From positions 1 to 64,000 of the forward strand of contig CAZWUJ010000004.1 of the NCBI GenBank assembly GCA_964636705.1: a DNA stretch of 64,000 bases. Direction: 5' to 3'. The notes beneath the pieces are model-generated. The model was not told the DNA's origin. It saw only the letters and a program-made list of their open reading frames with translations, and searched no databases. Each line of letters opens with the position of its first letter. The first letter of the stretch is position 1. This document shows positions 1 to 8,680 of the stretch, one piece after another. The stretch comes from VXRJ01 sp964636705. Lineage in GTDB: Bacteria; Acidobacteriota; Vicinamibacteria; Vicinamibacterales; UBA8438. The translations under genes and the position numbers were made by a program.

Positions 1-162
1 GCCAGACTCTAAACTTGACTCAACTGTAAGGATCGCCCTTGTTCAAGGAATCTAGTCTGGAGTTACCTCCCTGAAACTGGCGGTCGACTGGGCGATGAGG
101 GAGAAAAAACCCGCCTTGATTCGCGCGTCGTCCGCAGGGCTCTGCTTGCGACGCTGATCGGC

Positions 163-375
163 ATGCTCGCCGGCGGTGGCCTCAACGCGGCGCTGGGCGA
201 GCAGGGCGCGGACACGCCGGCGCTAGCGCTGCTCGGCGGCGGCGTGGCGCTTGTCGTCGTGATCGTCGTGGAGGCCCGAAGACGAGCGCGAGATACGCAG
301 AGACTACCCGCTACTGCCACGTGTTCAGATCTCGTACGGCGCCCGTGGAGAGCAGATAGATGTAGAGATCGGTGA
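163..375 (+). CDS. Possible small hydrophobic protein (weak)
   Basis: A short open frame encodes a hydrophobic peptide with two potential membrane segments (LATLIGMLAGG before and around the first Met, and ALALLGGGVALVVVIVVEA) followed by a basic Arg-rich stretch, as expected for a small inner-membrane protein. The frame is open upstream of the ATG as far as about position 19 without an obvious start, and the first membrane segment begins before the ATG. The real start is therefore unclear, or this is a 5'-decayed fragment. Its 3' end overlaps the convergent sdh-type pseudogene. No family was recognised, and it may not be a gene. Nothing else was seen in positions 1-162. Confidence 0.22.
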   Translation: MLAGGGLNAALGEQGADTPALALLGGGVALVVVIVVEARRRARDTQRLPATATCSDLVRRPWRADRCRDR

Positions 376-851
376 ACACTACCCAGACGAGGCTGACCCA
401 GGCGAACGGCATATGCCGCTCGTTCAGCCACGTTGAACTCTTCCAGAGACGATAGCGCGACGAGACCGCACCATCGCACGTAAGGCAGTCGAGCCGCCCG
501 CCTATGAGGTGACGCCACGAGTGGCATCCGAACAGGTACGCCGACAGCAGTGCCGCGTTGACGAGCATGACGACCGTGCCGACCCCGATGCCGAACTGGC
601 CGTCGCGAAAGAGCGCCGCGAAACCCTCCCACCAGAGGCACGCGATCAGAAACAGAGCGCCATACAGGGTGTATCGGTGGAGGTTCTGAATCAGGAAGAG
701 AGACGTGGGACGGGTTGAAGGCACGAAACGTCAGGTAGCCGAAGAGGAGCAGGAGGCCTGCAGCCGTTGTCGCTGGTCCCACCCACCATCGATCGATCCG
801 CCGGGTACTGCCGAAGCCGCCGCTTCGCGCGGCAAGCTGGACGCTCCGCAT
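311..851 (-). pseudogene. Decayed membrane subunit of a succinate dehydrogenase (internal deletion plus frameshift)
   Basis: The first ~45 codons from the ATG at 851 encode a short cytosolic stretch, the motif DRWWVGP and a first membrane helix (AAGLLLLFGYLTFRAF). The reading frame then shifts near position 724. The second frame carries the C-terminal half of the family: LFLIQNLHRY, three membrane helices, CHSWRHLIGGRLDC, LNERHMPFAW and a terminal TDLY..LLSTGAVRDL. This arrangement matches the membrane (cytochrome b-like) subunit of the Sdh1-type succinate dehydrogenase of actinobacteria and acidobacteria, normally about 250-270 residues. Here the region between the first helix and the LxLQNLHRY motif, roughly 90-100 residues in the family, is missing and the halves are out of frame. 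No flavoprotein subunit lies downstream in the window. The family assignment comes from recalled motifs. Confidence 0.6.
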
Positions 852-911
852 GGCACATTCTAGCCCGCGCCCGGCACGCCAGCGACTTGCTCGTCGTGTT
901 GAGAAGCGCGT

Positions 912-2975
912 CTACGGCAAAGAGAAGGCGACCAACTCCGCGACTCGCTCCTCATCCAGAGCCGCTACGACAAGGTGTTGCCGGCCATCTGCCATGTACG
1001 TGATCGGGAATCCGGTGGTCGGTCCACCCGGCAGGGAAATCTCATGGACAACCTCGCCCGTGCGCTTGTTGTACGCACGGAGCACCGGAGTACCCCGTTG
1101 TCCCTCGCCGGCAAACAGCAACGTGGAAGTCACGAGCAGTCCGGAGCTTTGCGTGAGAATCCCGGTCTGTGGCACGTCCACGCCCTGCAGGTCGGGATGC
1201 TCACGGATGTAGTCGGGCGTCTCGCCGTGCGGGACCTGCCAGAGAATCTCGCCCTCGGTCAGGTCGATCGCCGTGATCCGGCCATAGGGCGGCTTCAGGA
1301 GGGGCAGGTCACGGACCGTCGGAACGCCCCGCGAGAATGAGATGTGGTAGCGCACGCCGGTCCCTTGTGTGCCGTCGGTCAAGCCGAACAGCGTCGGACG
1401 CGTCAGTGACGGCACGAAAAGGAGATCCGCTTCGACATCCACGGCGCCGGCCGGCCAGTTGACGCCGCCACCCGCGCCCGGCAGCCCGAGGGTCCCGAGA
1501 TTGACGCCCGGAACAATCAGGGACGGCGGGGTATAGAGCGGCCCGAGCCGGATTTGCTCCACGATCTCCAACGCCTCGGCCCGGAGCTCCGGCGTGAAGT
1601 CGATCAGGTCGTCCTCCGTGACGCCCTGGCGTTCGAACGCGGGCGGCTTGGTGGGGAAGGGCTGGGTCGGAGATGTCCACTCGCCCGGAACGTCCGATTC
1701 CCCCACCGCCCGCTCCTCGATCGGCCACACCGGTTCGCCCGTCTCGCGGTTGAGTACGTAGGCGAACCCCTGCTTCGAGAGCTGCACGAGGGCCTTGATC
1801 GGCGCCCCATCGACCTCGATATCGGTGAGGATGGGGGCGGTCGGGATGTCGTAGTCCCAGAGTTCGTGATGGGTGAGCTGGAAATGCCACACCCGCTCGC
1901 CGGTTTCCGCGTCGAGGGCCAGGACGGAGTTGCCGAAGAGATTGTCCCCCGGCCGGTAGCCTCCGTAGTAGTCGTTCGTGGGAGTCTCGGTAGCCACATA
2001 GAATAGGCCGAGCTCCGGGTCAGCCGTCACGGGAGCCCAGTGTCCGACGTTCCCCGTGTACTTCCAGGAGGCGTCGAGGAGTTCCGGATGCTCCTGCACC
2101 CAATCGTGGGTGCCGGTCGGCACGTCCCAGAGGGACTCGTCCGCCTTCAGCCAGGTCTCGACGCCGAATTCCCCCTCTTTGGGGACCGTGTTGAAGCGCC
2201 AGAGCGTCCGGCCGGTGCGGGTGTCGTACGCCACGACGTCGCCGGGCATGTTCATGGGCCAGACCTCGTTCGGAGAGGCCCGGGTGGGAATGCTGCCGGT
2301 ATGCATCGAGATCGATGCCACGAGAGCGTTGCCGAGAATGGCCGGCGGCGACGTATTGGCCACACGACCCGCTCGCTGTGCGGCCGGCCGCTCGCTCCAG
2401 CGCAGGTCGTCCATCATGTCCACGACGCCCGACGACCCGAAATCTTCGACAAGATTGCCCGTCCGGGCGTCCAGGGCCACCAACTGGAAGCTCGGCGTCA
2501 CGACGAAGATGCGCTCATCGCCCGCCCCGTCGGTCCAGTAGGTCACGCCGCGCCCGGCGCTGCGCGCGACGGGTTCGATGATGTCGCCCCAGCGGCGCTC
2601 GTTGTCGCCCGGGTGCCAGTTCCAGATGGTCTCGCCGGTGGCGGCGTCGAGGGCAATCACGCTGCGCTGGTTGCCGATCGTCGTATAGAGGACGCCGTTG
2701 ACCACGATGGGACTGATCTGCGTCCGGCCGGACGGAGGGGGATCGCCCTGGTCTCGCGCGCTCCATCGCCAGGCGACCTCCAGATCGCCGACCGTGGCGG
2801 CGTCGATCTCGTCGAGCGGGGAATAGCGGGTGGCGCCCGCGTCGGCCCCGAACACGGGCCATTCCCCATCGGCGGCGCCGTCCTGGGCGCTCGCGCCAAC
2901 GGTTCCCAGACACGCGACGGCCGCGACCGCCGCCCAACGAATCACCGGGTGCCGACTGGAGAGCTTGTTGTACAT
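912..2975 (-). CDS. Exported PQQ-dependent dehydrogenase (quinoprotein glucose/alcohol dehydrogenase family)
   Basis: The 687-residue protein begins with a cleavable signal peptide (VIRWAAVAAVACLGTVGASAQ). It continues with the classic quinoprotein opening GEWPVFGADAGATRYSPLDEI and AWRW, then an eight-bladed-propeller style sequence with repeated tryptophan-docking-like segments (VIALDAATGETIWNW, VLALDAETGERVWHF, ITAIDLTEGEILWQV). It should oxidise a sugar or alcohol in the periplasm with PQQ and pass electrons to the respiratory chain. No CxxCH haem motif is present, so it is not a quinohaemoprotein. The substrate cannot be deduced. The ATG at 2975 was chosen because it directly precedes the signal peptide; the frame stays open far upstream but reads antisense to neighbours there. 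It is divergent from the next gene. Confidence 0.88.
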   Translation of the reverse strand: MYNKLSSRHPVIRWAAVAAVACLGTVGASAQDGAADGEWPVFGADAGATRYSPLDEIDAATVGDLEVAWRWSARDQGDPPPSGRTQISPIVVNGVLYTTIGNQRSVIALDAATGETIWNWHPGDNERRWGDIIEPVARSAGRGVTYWTDGAGDERIFVVTPSFQLVALDARTGNLVEDFGSSGVVDMMDDLRWSERPAAQRAGRVANTSPPAILGNALVASISMHTGSIPTRASPNEVWPMNMPGDVVAYDTRTGRTLWRFNTVPKEGEFGVETWLKADESLWDVPTGTHDWVQEHPELLDASWKYTGNVGHWAPVTADPELGLFYVATETPTNDYYGGYRPGDNLFGNSVLALDAETGERVWHFQLTHHELWDYDIPTAPILTDIEVDGAPIKALVQLSKQGFAYVLNRETGEPVWPIEERAVGESDVPGEWTSPTQPFPTKPPAFERQGVTEDDLIDFTPELRAEALEIVEQIRLGPLYTPPSLIVPGVNLGTLGLPGAGGGVNWPAGAVDVEADLLFVPSLTRPTLFGLTDGTQGTGVRYHISFSRGVPTVRDLPLLKPPYGRITAIDLTEGEILWQVPHGETPDYIREHPDLQGVDVPQTGILTQSSGLLVTSTLLFAGEGQRGTPVLRAYNKRTGEVVHEISLPGGPTTGFPITYMADGRQHLVVAALDEERVAELVAFSLP

Positions 2976-3092
2976 GGTTGTTGGCGCGCCTCGCTGAGGC
3001 AAAGCGTACCGCGATCGGCAGGCGGGCCGCCACCCTCCACGTGTTGGTCCGCCAGTCCATCGCCGGCCGGTGATGCTATCGTCGGACGCACG

Positions 3093-3707
3093 ATGACCGA
3101 CGACCACACTTTCCGGCTGATCCTCATCCTCGGCATAGTGGTCTTCCTGCCTGTCGCCCTCTACTACCGGATCCGCTCGCAGGCGAGCGGCGAGAAGCTC
3201 GACCGGCGACAGGAAGGCCTGTTCATCCTCCTTACGCTGCGCCCGTGCGGGATGGCCGCGTTGGGCGGCCTCCTGGCCTTCCTCATCAACCCGGCCTGGA
3301 TGTCGTGGGCCTCCGTGCCGCTGCCCGCCGCCCTCCGATGGGCCGGCGTGGCGGTAGGACTGCCCGGGATGGCCCTCGGCTTCTGGACTTTCCGCAGCCT
3401 CGGCCGGAACATCACCGACACGGTCGTTACCCGACGCGAGCACACGCTCGTAACGAGCGGTCCGTACCGCTACGTCCGTCACCCGTTCTACGTCATGGTC
3501 GCCTTCGCGCTCGTTGCCTACACCCTTACGACGGCGAACTGGTTCATCGCGCTCGCCGGCCTCACTACCCTGGTCCTTCTGGTGATCCGGACCTCGACCG
3601 AAGAGGCGAAGCTCGTCGAGCGGTTCGGCGATGACTACCGGCGTTACATGGCGCGGACGGGACGCTTCCTGCCGCGCCTCCGGTCTACCCACCCGCCGGC
3701 GGCGTAA
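3093..3707 (+). CDS. Membrane methyltransferase-like protein, isoprenylcysteine carboxyl methyltransferase (ICMT/PEMT) family
   Basis: The 204-residue protein has about five hydrophobic helices and the C-terminal signature of ICMT/PEMT-like membrane enzymes: TLVTSGPYRYVRHPFYVMV near residues 120-140, followed by helices and an E-rich stretch (EEAKLVERFGDDYRRYMARTGRFLP). In this superfamily the RHP motif and the late Glu bind S-adenosylmethionine. The bacterial substrate is generally unknown (a lipid or small isoprenoid-type acceptor). The ATG lies about 120 bp from the divergent PQQ dehydrogenase start, and its stop is 2 bp from the convergent acyltransferase stop. Confidence 0.78.
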   Translation: MTDDHTFRLILILGIVVFLPVALYYRIRSQASGEKLDRRQEGLFILLTLRPCGMAALGGLLAFLINPAWMSWASVPLPAALRWAGVAVGLPGMALGFWTFRSLGRNITDTVVTRREHTLVTSGPYRYVRHPFYVMVAFALVAYTLTTANWFIALAGLTTLVLLVIRTSTEEAKLVERFGDDYRRYMARTGRFLPRLRSTHPPAA

Positions 3708-3709
3708 GC

Positions 3710-4492
3710 CTATTCGCGCCGGGCCGGCGGGGTAGCATCCGAACCGAGAGGTCTGGCCGGCACCCCGGCATAGGTTCCGGGCCCGTCCAGGGTCACATGC
3801 TTGGGCACCAGGCTCAGCGCGCCGATCTGCACGCTGGGGCCTATGGTCACGCCGATGCTGATCAGCGAGCCGAGCCCGATCGTGGAACGTTCTCCCAGGC
3901 GCACGTGCGCCGTCTTCACAAAGCCGCGCTCGACCGTGTGGCCCGACAGATGGACGTCGCCGCCGATGACCACGTCGTCCCCGAACTCGAGCAGATTGTG
4001 GTCGCTCACCGCCAGACTGTTCACGTACACGCGGCGCCCGACGCGGGCGCCGTTCAGCCGCAGGTACGCGCTCCAGATGGGCGTCCCGCGGAAGAGGGTG
4101 CCGGCGAACAGCCGCACGACGTGAATGGCGACCATGTAGCGCACCCAGTTCAACAGCGGCCAGTCGAGGTCGGCCAGGCGCATCTCGGCGTCGGGTTGCG
4201 TTCGCCAGCCCGTCGCGCGGGTGGCGAGCGCCGATCCGAACATCAACGTGAGGGCGAACAGGGCGTACGACGGGACGATGGCGAAGCTCGCGGCGACCAT
4301 CCGCACGACGGTATCGCCGTCCGTCCAGACGAGCAGCGGTTGCCACACCGCGACGACGGGCAGAACCGCCAGGCCGCAAACGATGGCCTGAACGACGACG
4401 AGCGACGCCACGGCCCACGCGAGACGGACACGCGTCGTAGCCGCCCCGCCCCTCCGCGGCGGGGCCGCCGCATTACCGCCGGACTGTGGCAC
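3710..4492 (-). CDS. Membrane-linked hexapeptide-repeat acyltransferase-like protein
   Basis: The 260-residue protein starts at a GTG. Two strong membrane segments lie in the first 100 residues (LAWAVASLVVVQAIVCGLAVLPVV and MVAASFAIVPSYALFALTLMF). The C-terminal 120 residues show left-handed beta-helix hexapeptide periodicity (NGARVGRRVYVNSLAVSD, VVIGGDVHLSG, STIGLGSLISIGVTIGPSVQIGALSLV), ending with the typical YAGVPARPLG. This layout resembles the C-terminal membrane/hexapeptide domains of Pls/PosA-type proteins and O-acyltransferases. It probably transfers an acyl group on a cell-envelope or secondary-metabolite substrate. The acceptor is not predictable. It stands alone, 32 bp downstream of the metallo-hydrolase stop on the same strand. 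Confidence 0.7.
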   Translation of the reverse strand: MPQSGGNAAAPPRRGGAATTRVRLAWAVASLVVVQAIVCGLAVLPVVAVWQPLLVWTDGDTVVRMVAASFAIVPSYALFALTLMFGSALATRATGWRTQPDAEMRLADLDWPLLNWVRYMVAIHVVRLFAGTLFRGTPIWSAYLRLNGARVGRRVYVNSLAVSDHNLLEFGDDVVIGGDVHLSGHTVERGFVKTAHVRLGERSTIGLGSLISIGVTIGPSVQIGALSLVPKHVTLDGPGTYAGVPARPLGSDATPPARRE

Positions 4493-4524
4493 GGACTCCG
4501 AACGGCTGTCCGCAGTCGTCGTTG

Positions 4525-5430
4525 CTAGCCCTCGCTGAGTTCGTCGTACGCCACGCCGAGCACGCCCGTCAGGCTGAGCAGCGGGAACGGCGACACGTGG
4601 TCGTCGAATCCGGGGAGCGCCTCGGTGCCGGTGATTTCGTCCCGCGACCGGCCTGCCTGCATTTCGCGGCGTGTCAGTTCGAGCGCCGCCGTGAAGTAGT
4701 CGCGCAGATGCGTGAGGTCGCCCTGATCGCCCGTGACGCCGAAGCCCGGAGCGCCGTGCCCGAAGATGTAGATCGTGTCCGCCGAATGCGCTCCCGTCAC
4801 CTGCTCCAGTACCTCGATCCAGCCCGAGATACGGGCGCCGGAGGCCCGGTCGACGAACGGGTGCAGGCGGTTGAACATCAGGTCGCCCATGTGCACGACG
4901 TTGGCCTGCTCGAAGGTGACCACGCAGTCGCCGCTGGTGTGGCCGGCGCCGTGGTAGCGCGCCACGACCGTCTCGTCACCGATGGTCGTCCGCCACTCGT
5001 CGGTGAAGGTCTCGTCGGGGTAGGCCTGGGTGTCTTCGTTTCCCGCCTCCTGGGCCGTCCGCCGCTGCCACTCGGCGCTGTTCGCGTGAGCGACGATTTG
5101 GCCGACCACCGGCCGGAACGTCTGGTTGCCACCGACATGGTCGCCGTGGTGGTGCGTGTTGACCAGGATGTCGATCGCGTTGGACGACCGTTCCTGGATG
5201 CCCTCGATGCAGGCGGCCGCCGCCGCGGCGTTCTGGCTGTCGATGATCAGGATCCCGTCCGAGTTCACAAGCCACCCGATCGTGCCGCCCTGACCGTTGA
5301 AGATGCCTACGTTGCGTCGCAGGTCCTCGAACGAGGTGGTGAGTTCCTGCCATCCGGCGAGCGGCAACTCCCGGAGCGCCGCGGCCATCACCGTCATGCC
5401 CGATGTCGCGAGAAACTGGCGTCTGTCCAT
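4525..5430 (-). CDS. Tat-exported metallo-beta-lactamase-fold hydrolase
   Basis: The 301-residue protein opens with a twin-arginine signal (MDRRQFLATSGMTVMAAAL), so it is exported folded. The MBL metal site is present as NTHHHGDHVGG near residues 91-101, with a second His in YHGAGHTSGD and the Asp in VHMGDLMFN, giving the expected dinuclear zinc ligand set. The C-terminal HG motif (IFGHGAPG) is also present. The proteins are broad-specificity hydrolases (SoxH/quinoprotein-relay-like); the substrate here is unknown. The start at 5430 was chosen over an upstream ATG at 5469 because the Tat motif begins there and a GGGAGACC-like Shine-Dalgarno lies immediately upstream. Confidence 0.85.
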   Translation of the reverse strand: MDRRQFLATSGMTVMAAALRELPLAGWQELTTSFEDLRRNVGIFNGQGGTIGWLVNSDGILIIDSQNAAAAAACIEGIQERSSNAIDILVNTHHHGDHVGGNQTFRPVVGQIVAHANSAEWQRRTAQEAGNEDTQAYPDETFTDEWRTTIGDETVVARYHGAGHTSGDCVVTFEQANVVHMGDLMFNRLHPFVDRASGARISGWIEVLEQVTGAHSADTIYIFGHGAPGFGVTGDQGDLTHLRDYFTAALELTRREMQAGRSRDEITGTEALPGFDDHVSPFPLLSLTGVLGVAYDELSEG

Positions 5431-5495
5431 GGTTCTGGTCTCCCTCTCCGCTTTCCGAGCTGCGTCCACGGCGACGTAGGCCCAATCATAGCCAA

Positions 5496-6665
5496 TCAGA
5501 CCCGAACCGCGCCGGCGAGGACGTCGATGAGCGCGTCGAGATCGGCCGCGCCGTTGTACAGATGCGGCGCTACGCGGATGGCGCCGCCGCGGAGCGAGAC
5601 CGACACTCTCCGCGCGGCGAGGTTGCGGCCAAGCTGCGGGATGTCCACGCCGTCCGGCAGGCGCACGCCCAGCAGATGCCCGGCCCGCCAGCGCGCGTCC
5701 TCAATTCGGCAACCCAGGTCCCGGAGCCGCGGCACGGCGCGGTCGGTCAGGGCGCGCGTGTGATCCGCGACCGTCTCCGGTGTCCACTCGAGCACCTGCT
5801 CGAGGGCGGCTTCGAGCATTGGCATAAGCACGAAGTTGGACCGCTCACCGACGTCATAGCGGATGGCGCCCGGACGGTAGTCGTCGCGATAGTGGACCAG
5901 CTCGTTGAAGTGGTCGCTGCCGGCGCGCGTGATCCAGTTTTCCTCGATGGGGGTTCCGCCGTCGAAGGCGGGACCGTACCAGGCGACGCCGACGGAGTAC
6001 GGTCCGGTCAGCCATTTGTAACCGGCGCAGGCCACCGCGTCCGGCTGGATGAGCCCGACATCGAAGGGCAGCGCGCCGACCGACTGCGTTCCGTCAATGA
6101 CGAACCGGGCGCCCGCGGCCCGCGCCCGCGCGCTGACGGCTTCCAGATCGAACCGCAACCCGTCGGTCCAGTGCAGCTCCGGAATGGCAACCACCGCCGT
6201 ACGTTCGTCGATCGCGTCCAGCAGGGCCGCGTTCCATGCCTCGGCACGCGAGCCGGCGGTCTCCGGCGCGGCGACGGTGCGCAACGTGGCGCCTGCCTCG
6301 CAGCAGGCCCGCCGCCAGGTGTAGACCACGCTCGGAAACTGTTCCTCTACAACCACTACCGACTGTCCGGGCCCCAGCGGCGTGTTGCGAGCAATCGTCG
6401 CCATGGCATAGGAGACCGACGGAATGATCGCGACGCGGTCGGGATCCGGCGCGCGGAGGATCTGCGCGAAAAGCTGGCGGACGCGCGCACTGGGCTCGAA
6501 GAAATCGGGGATTCCGAGCCGGGCGGGCGCTTCGATGCGCTCCAGCGCCCTGCGTCCGGCGGCGGCGACGCGCTTCGAGGCCGGCGCCATGAACGCGCAG
6601 TTGAGATAGTGCGACTCGGGCGGCAGCGAGAAGCGCGACCGGTAGCCGCCTTGTTCGGTTCCCAT
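5496..6665 (-). CDS. Class V aminotransferase-fold PLP enzyme
   Basis: The 389-residue protein is full length for the fold-type I class V family (cysteine desulfurase, kynureninase, isopenicillin N epimerase). The PLP Schiff-base lysine is K217 in CAGYKWLTGPYSVG. The pocket residues are D191 and Q194 in VIDGTQSVGALP, and the stacking His is probably in PELHWTDG (H165). No conserved mobile-loop cysteine typical of IscS/SufS is visible, so it is unlikely to be a housekeeping desulfurase. It looks closer to the isopenicillin N epimerase-like or kynureninase-like group, but the substrate is unknown. It starts at an ATG and its stop lies 65 bp before the MBL gene start on the same strand, so co-transcription is possible. 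Confidence 0.8.
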   Translation of the reverse strand: MGTEQGGYRSRFSLPPESHYLNCAFMAPASKRVAAAGRRALERIEAPARLGIPDFFEPSARVRQLFAQILRAPDPDRVAIIPSVSYAMATIARNTPLGPGQSVVVVEEQFPSVVYTWRRACCEAGATLRTVAAPETAGSRAEAWNAALLDAIDERTAVVAIPELHWTDGLRFDLEAVSARARAAGARFVIDGTQSVGALPFDVGLIQPDAVACAGYKWLTGPYSVGVAWYGPAFDGGTPIEENWITRAGSDHFNELVHYRDDYRPGAIRYDVGERSNFVLMPMLEAALEQVLEWTPETVADHTRALTDRAVPRLRDLGCRIEDARWRAGHLLGVRLPDGVDIPQLGRNLAARRVSVSLRGGAIRVAPHLYNGAADLDALIDVLAGAVRV

Positions 6666-6713
6666 GATCTCAGCTTAGTCCACGCGCGGAACACCGCGGT
6701 TCCCAAGGCGAGG

Positions 6714-6743
6714 CCTGCACCGTTCCACGGCGCAGGCTGCTAG
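6714..6743 (-). repeat. REP-like palindrome on a stop codon, short copy
   Basis: Read on the minus strand this is CTAGCAGCCTGCGCCG then TGGAACGGTGCAGG. It contains CCTGC/GCAGG arms around an inner CCGT/ACGG hairpin. The TAG inside it is the stop codon of the DUF2891 gene. Related copies lie at 20612-20695, 28647-28734 and 58986-59021. Confidence 0.7.
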
Positions 6744-7903
6744 CGTCCAGCCGGCGGGGTGAGGCCACGGCCGGTGAGGAGGTAGGCGGCGAACGTGCCC
6801 AGCCAGTGGCCCCCCTCGTAGGTCTCCCCCGTGACCGAGGAGAGTCCCGACGCGCGGTGAGCCTCCGCGGCGGCGAGGAGCGCGGGCCGGCGGCCGTCAC
6901 GTGCGGGGAGCCCGGCCGCAATGCCTTCCAGCATCCAGGCGCGGCTGAGGTTCAGGCCGTCGAGGTGCACCAGCTTCCCGTCGGTCGGGTCGGTCACCAC
7001 GGCCGGTTCGAGCCATCCCGCGCCACCGTCATCCGGAATCCCTGACAGGAACCGGTGCAGCCAGTCGGCGAAGTCGACCGGGTCCTTGACGCGGCGGACG
7101 AGATCCGCCTGCGCCAGGCAAGGGGAGAGGAAGTCCTGCCCCGATGGCTCGTAGCGCAGGGGGCAGTCGTAGTCGGCGAAGTAGTAGTCGCCGATTCGGC
7201 GCTCAAGCAAGGTGACCATCTCATCATCGGCGGCGATGCGGGCCCAGTCGAGGATGAGTCCGAACGCGAATGCGGTCTGGGAGTGCTCGCCGCTTCGAAT
7301 CGGGTAGGTCAGCTTGGGCAGCCATTCCCGAATCCGCTCCGCGGCCAGCGCTTCGAGCGGGGCGAGGGCGTCCCGCCAGCGCCGGGCGCCGGGATCGTCC
7401 CACTCGCGCAGTTCGGCTGCGAGCTGCAGCAGCCACGCCAGCCCGTACGGCCGCTCGAAGGTGTCGCGTCCGGGCGCTTCCAGATACTCCACCTCCGCCA
7501 GCACGTTCTCCAGGGTGAGGCTACTGGCCAGCGCGGCGCGGGACGCTTCGGTCGTCTCTGCGTCCGGGTATTGCCGCGCCAGGCGGACGAGCAGCCAGTG
7601 CCCATGCACCGAGGAGTGCCAGTCGAAGCAGCCGTAGAACGCCGGAGTCAGCTCACGGGGCGGCCGCGCGTCTCCATCGTCGTTGAGGACGTGCGCGATC
7701 TTGTTCGGGTACTCGCGATGGACGCACTCTAGCGCAAGCGACGCGAGGCGCGTAGCCACTACTTCTTCGGGTTGCGCGCTGACTGGCGGGACGGCGCCAA
7801 GGGTCAGCGTGACGACGGCAGCGAGACGAAACCGGGGTCCGGCCAGTATCAGCACATCGCGAATTCTATGCGGTGAAGCGGCAGCGCGCGGAATCACCGT
7901 CAT
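6740..7903 (-). CDS. DUF2891 family exported protein
   Basis: The ~387-residue protein has a long N-terminal hydrophobic export signal (RFRLAAVVTLTLGAVPPVSAQ), followed by the DUF2891 landmarks: FYGCFDWHSSVHGHW, RPYGLAWLLQL, SGEHSQTAFAF, YEPSGQDFLSPCLAQADL and DGLNLSRAWML. The family resembles an all-helical alpha/alpha-barrel of glycoside-hydrolase type, but no activity is established. Several in-frame starts exist (GTG 7933, ATG 7921, ATG 7903). The ATG at 7903 was preferred because the others crowd the divergent ArsR gene. Its stop codon is contributed by a REP-like repeat. Confidence 0.85.
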   Translation of the reverse strand: MTVIPRAAASPHRIRDVLILAGPRFRLAAVVTLTLGAVPPVSAQPEEVVATRLASLALECVHREYPNKIAHVLNDDGDARPPRELTPAFYGCFDWHSSVHGHWLLVRLARQYPDAETTEASRAALASSLTLENVLAEVEYLEAPGRDTFERPYGLAWLLQLAAELREWDDPGARRWRDALAPLEALAAERIREWLPKLTYPIRSGEHSQTAFAFGLILDWARIAADDEMVTLLERRIGDYYFADYDCPLRYEPSGQDFLSPCLAQADLVRRVKDPVDFADWLHRFLSGIPDDGGAGWLEPAVVTDPTDGKLVHLDGLNLSRAWMLEGIAAGLPARDGRRPALLAAAEAHRASGLSSVTGETYEGGHWLGTFAAYLLTGRGLTPPAGR

Positions 7904-7951
7904 CGCGGTGCCGCCTAACATGCAAGCGAGCACTTGCCTTATGCTGGTCCT

Positions 7952-8245
7952 GTGGACGTGTACCGTGCGCTCGCTGACCCAACCAGGCGAGCTATCTTGG
8001 ATGAGCTCGTCGATCGGTCAGGTCAGTCGCTCTTCGAACTCTGCGCCCGCCTAACGATGAAGCACGGCATCAACTCCTCACGGCAGGCGATCACGCAACA
8101 CCTGGACGTCCTGGAGGCCGCCGGGCTGATTCGCAGCAGGCGCGAGGGGCGGTCGAAGCTCCATTGGTTCGACGGCGGCCCGCTGCAGGCCATCGCGGAG
8201 CGTTGGCCGATCTCGACAGATGAAACAGAGGTATTGGAAAGATGA
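7952..8245 (+). CDS. ArsR-family winged-helix repressor
   Basis: The 97-residue protein starts with VDVYRALADPTRRAILDEL, the hallmark opening of ArsR/SmtB-type regulators. It has a recognition helix region around SRQAITQHLDVLEAAGLI and a wing SRREGRSKLHWF. No CxC metal motif is visible; one Cys (ELCARL) lies near the usual ELCVCDL position, so metal sensing is doubtful. It probably represses its own transcription unit. Start choice is uncertain: GTG at 7952 gives the canonical N-terminus, while a TTG at 7934 adds six residues. The last bases overlap the next start as ATGA, so it is co-translated with the VOC protein. Confidence 0.85.
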   Translation: MDVYRALADPTRRAILDELVDRSGQSLFELCARLTMKHGINSSRQAITQHLDVLEAAGLIRSRREGRSKLHWFDGGPLQAIAERWPISTDETEVLER

Positions 8246-8637
8246 GAATCCACGCGACCAGCGTCTTGGTAGACGACCAACAGAAGGCCCTTCGCTTCTA
8301 CACGGAAACGCTCGGCTTCCAACTGAAGCACAACATCCCCTTGGGAGACTATGCCTGGATCACGGTCGTATCCGAGGAAGCTCCAGAGGGGACGGAGTTG
8401 GTGCTCGAGCCTGATGCCCATCCTGCCGCGGGTCCGTTCAAGAGGGCGCTCGTGGAGGACGGTATCCCCTGGACCTCCTTCGCGGTCGACGATGTCGAAG
8501 CCGAACACGAGCGTCTCGTGGCAAGAGGTGTGCGATTCGTACAGGTGCCGACAGACCTCGGGACTGTGATTACCGCGGTATTCGACGATACGTGCGGCAA
8601 CCTGATCCAGATCGCAGAGGAGAAGCCTCAACCGTGA
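8242..8637 (+). CDS. VOC-superfamily (glyoxalase/dioxygenase fold) protein
   Basis: The 131-residue protein is a single VOC unit with paired beta-alpha-beta-beta-beta modules (MRIHATSVLVDDQQKALRFYTETLGF and TSFAVDDVEAEHERLVARGVRFV). It closes with the metal-type Glu strand FDDTCGNLIQIAEE. ArsR plus VOC pairs of this kind are common small detoxification or resistance units, with the regulator sensing the same ligand; that role is inferred here. The start overlaps the ArsR stop by four bases, so translation is coupled. Confidence 0.85.
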   Translation: MRIHATSVLVDDQQKALRFYTETLGFQLKHNIPLGDYAWITVVSEEAPEGTELVLEPDAHPAAGPFKRALVEDGIPWTSFAVDDVEAEHERLVARGVRFVQVPTDLGTVITAVFDDTCGNLIQIAEEKPQP

Positions 8638-8680
8638 GGGTCTTTGAGCTGTCGCTGGAAGCGAGCAGCCTTGATGTTGG

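Noticed and set aside
2976..4418. N-terminal extension of the PQQ dehydrogenase frame
   Set aside because: The frame is open upstream but lies antisense to the ICMT-like and acyltransferase genes and has no domain. The signal peptide begins at 2975.
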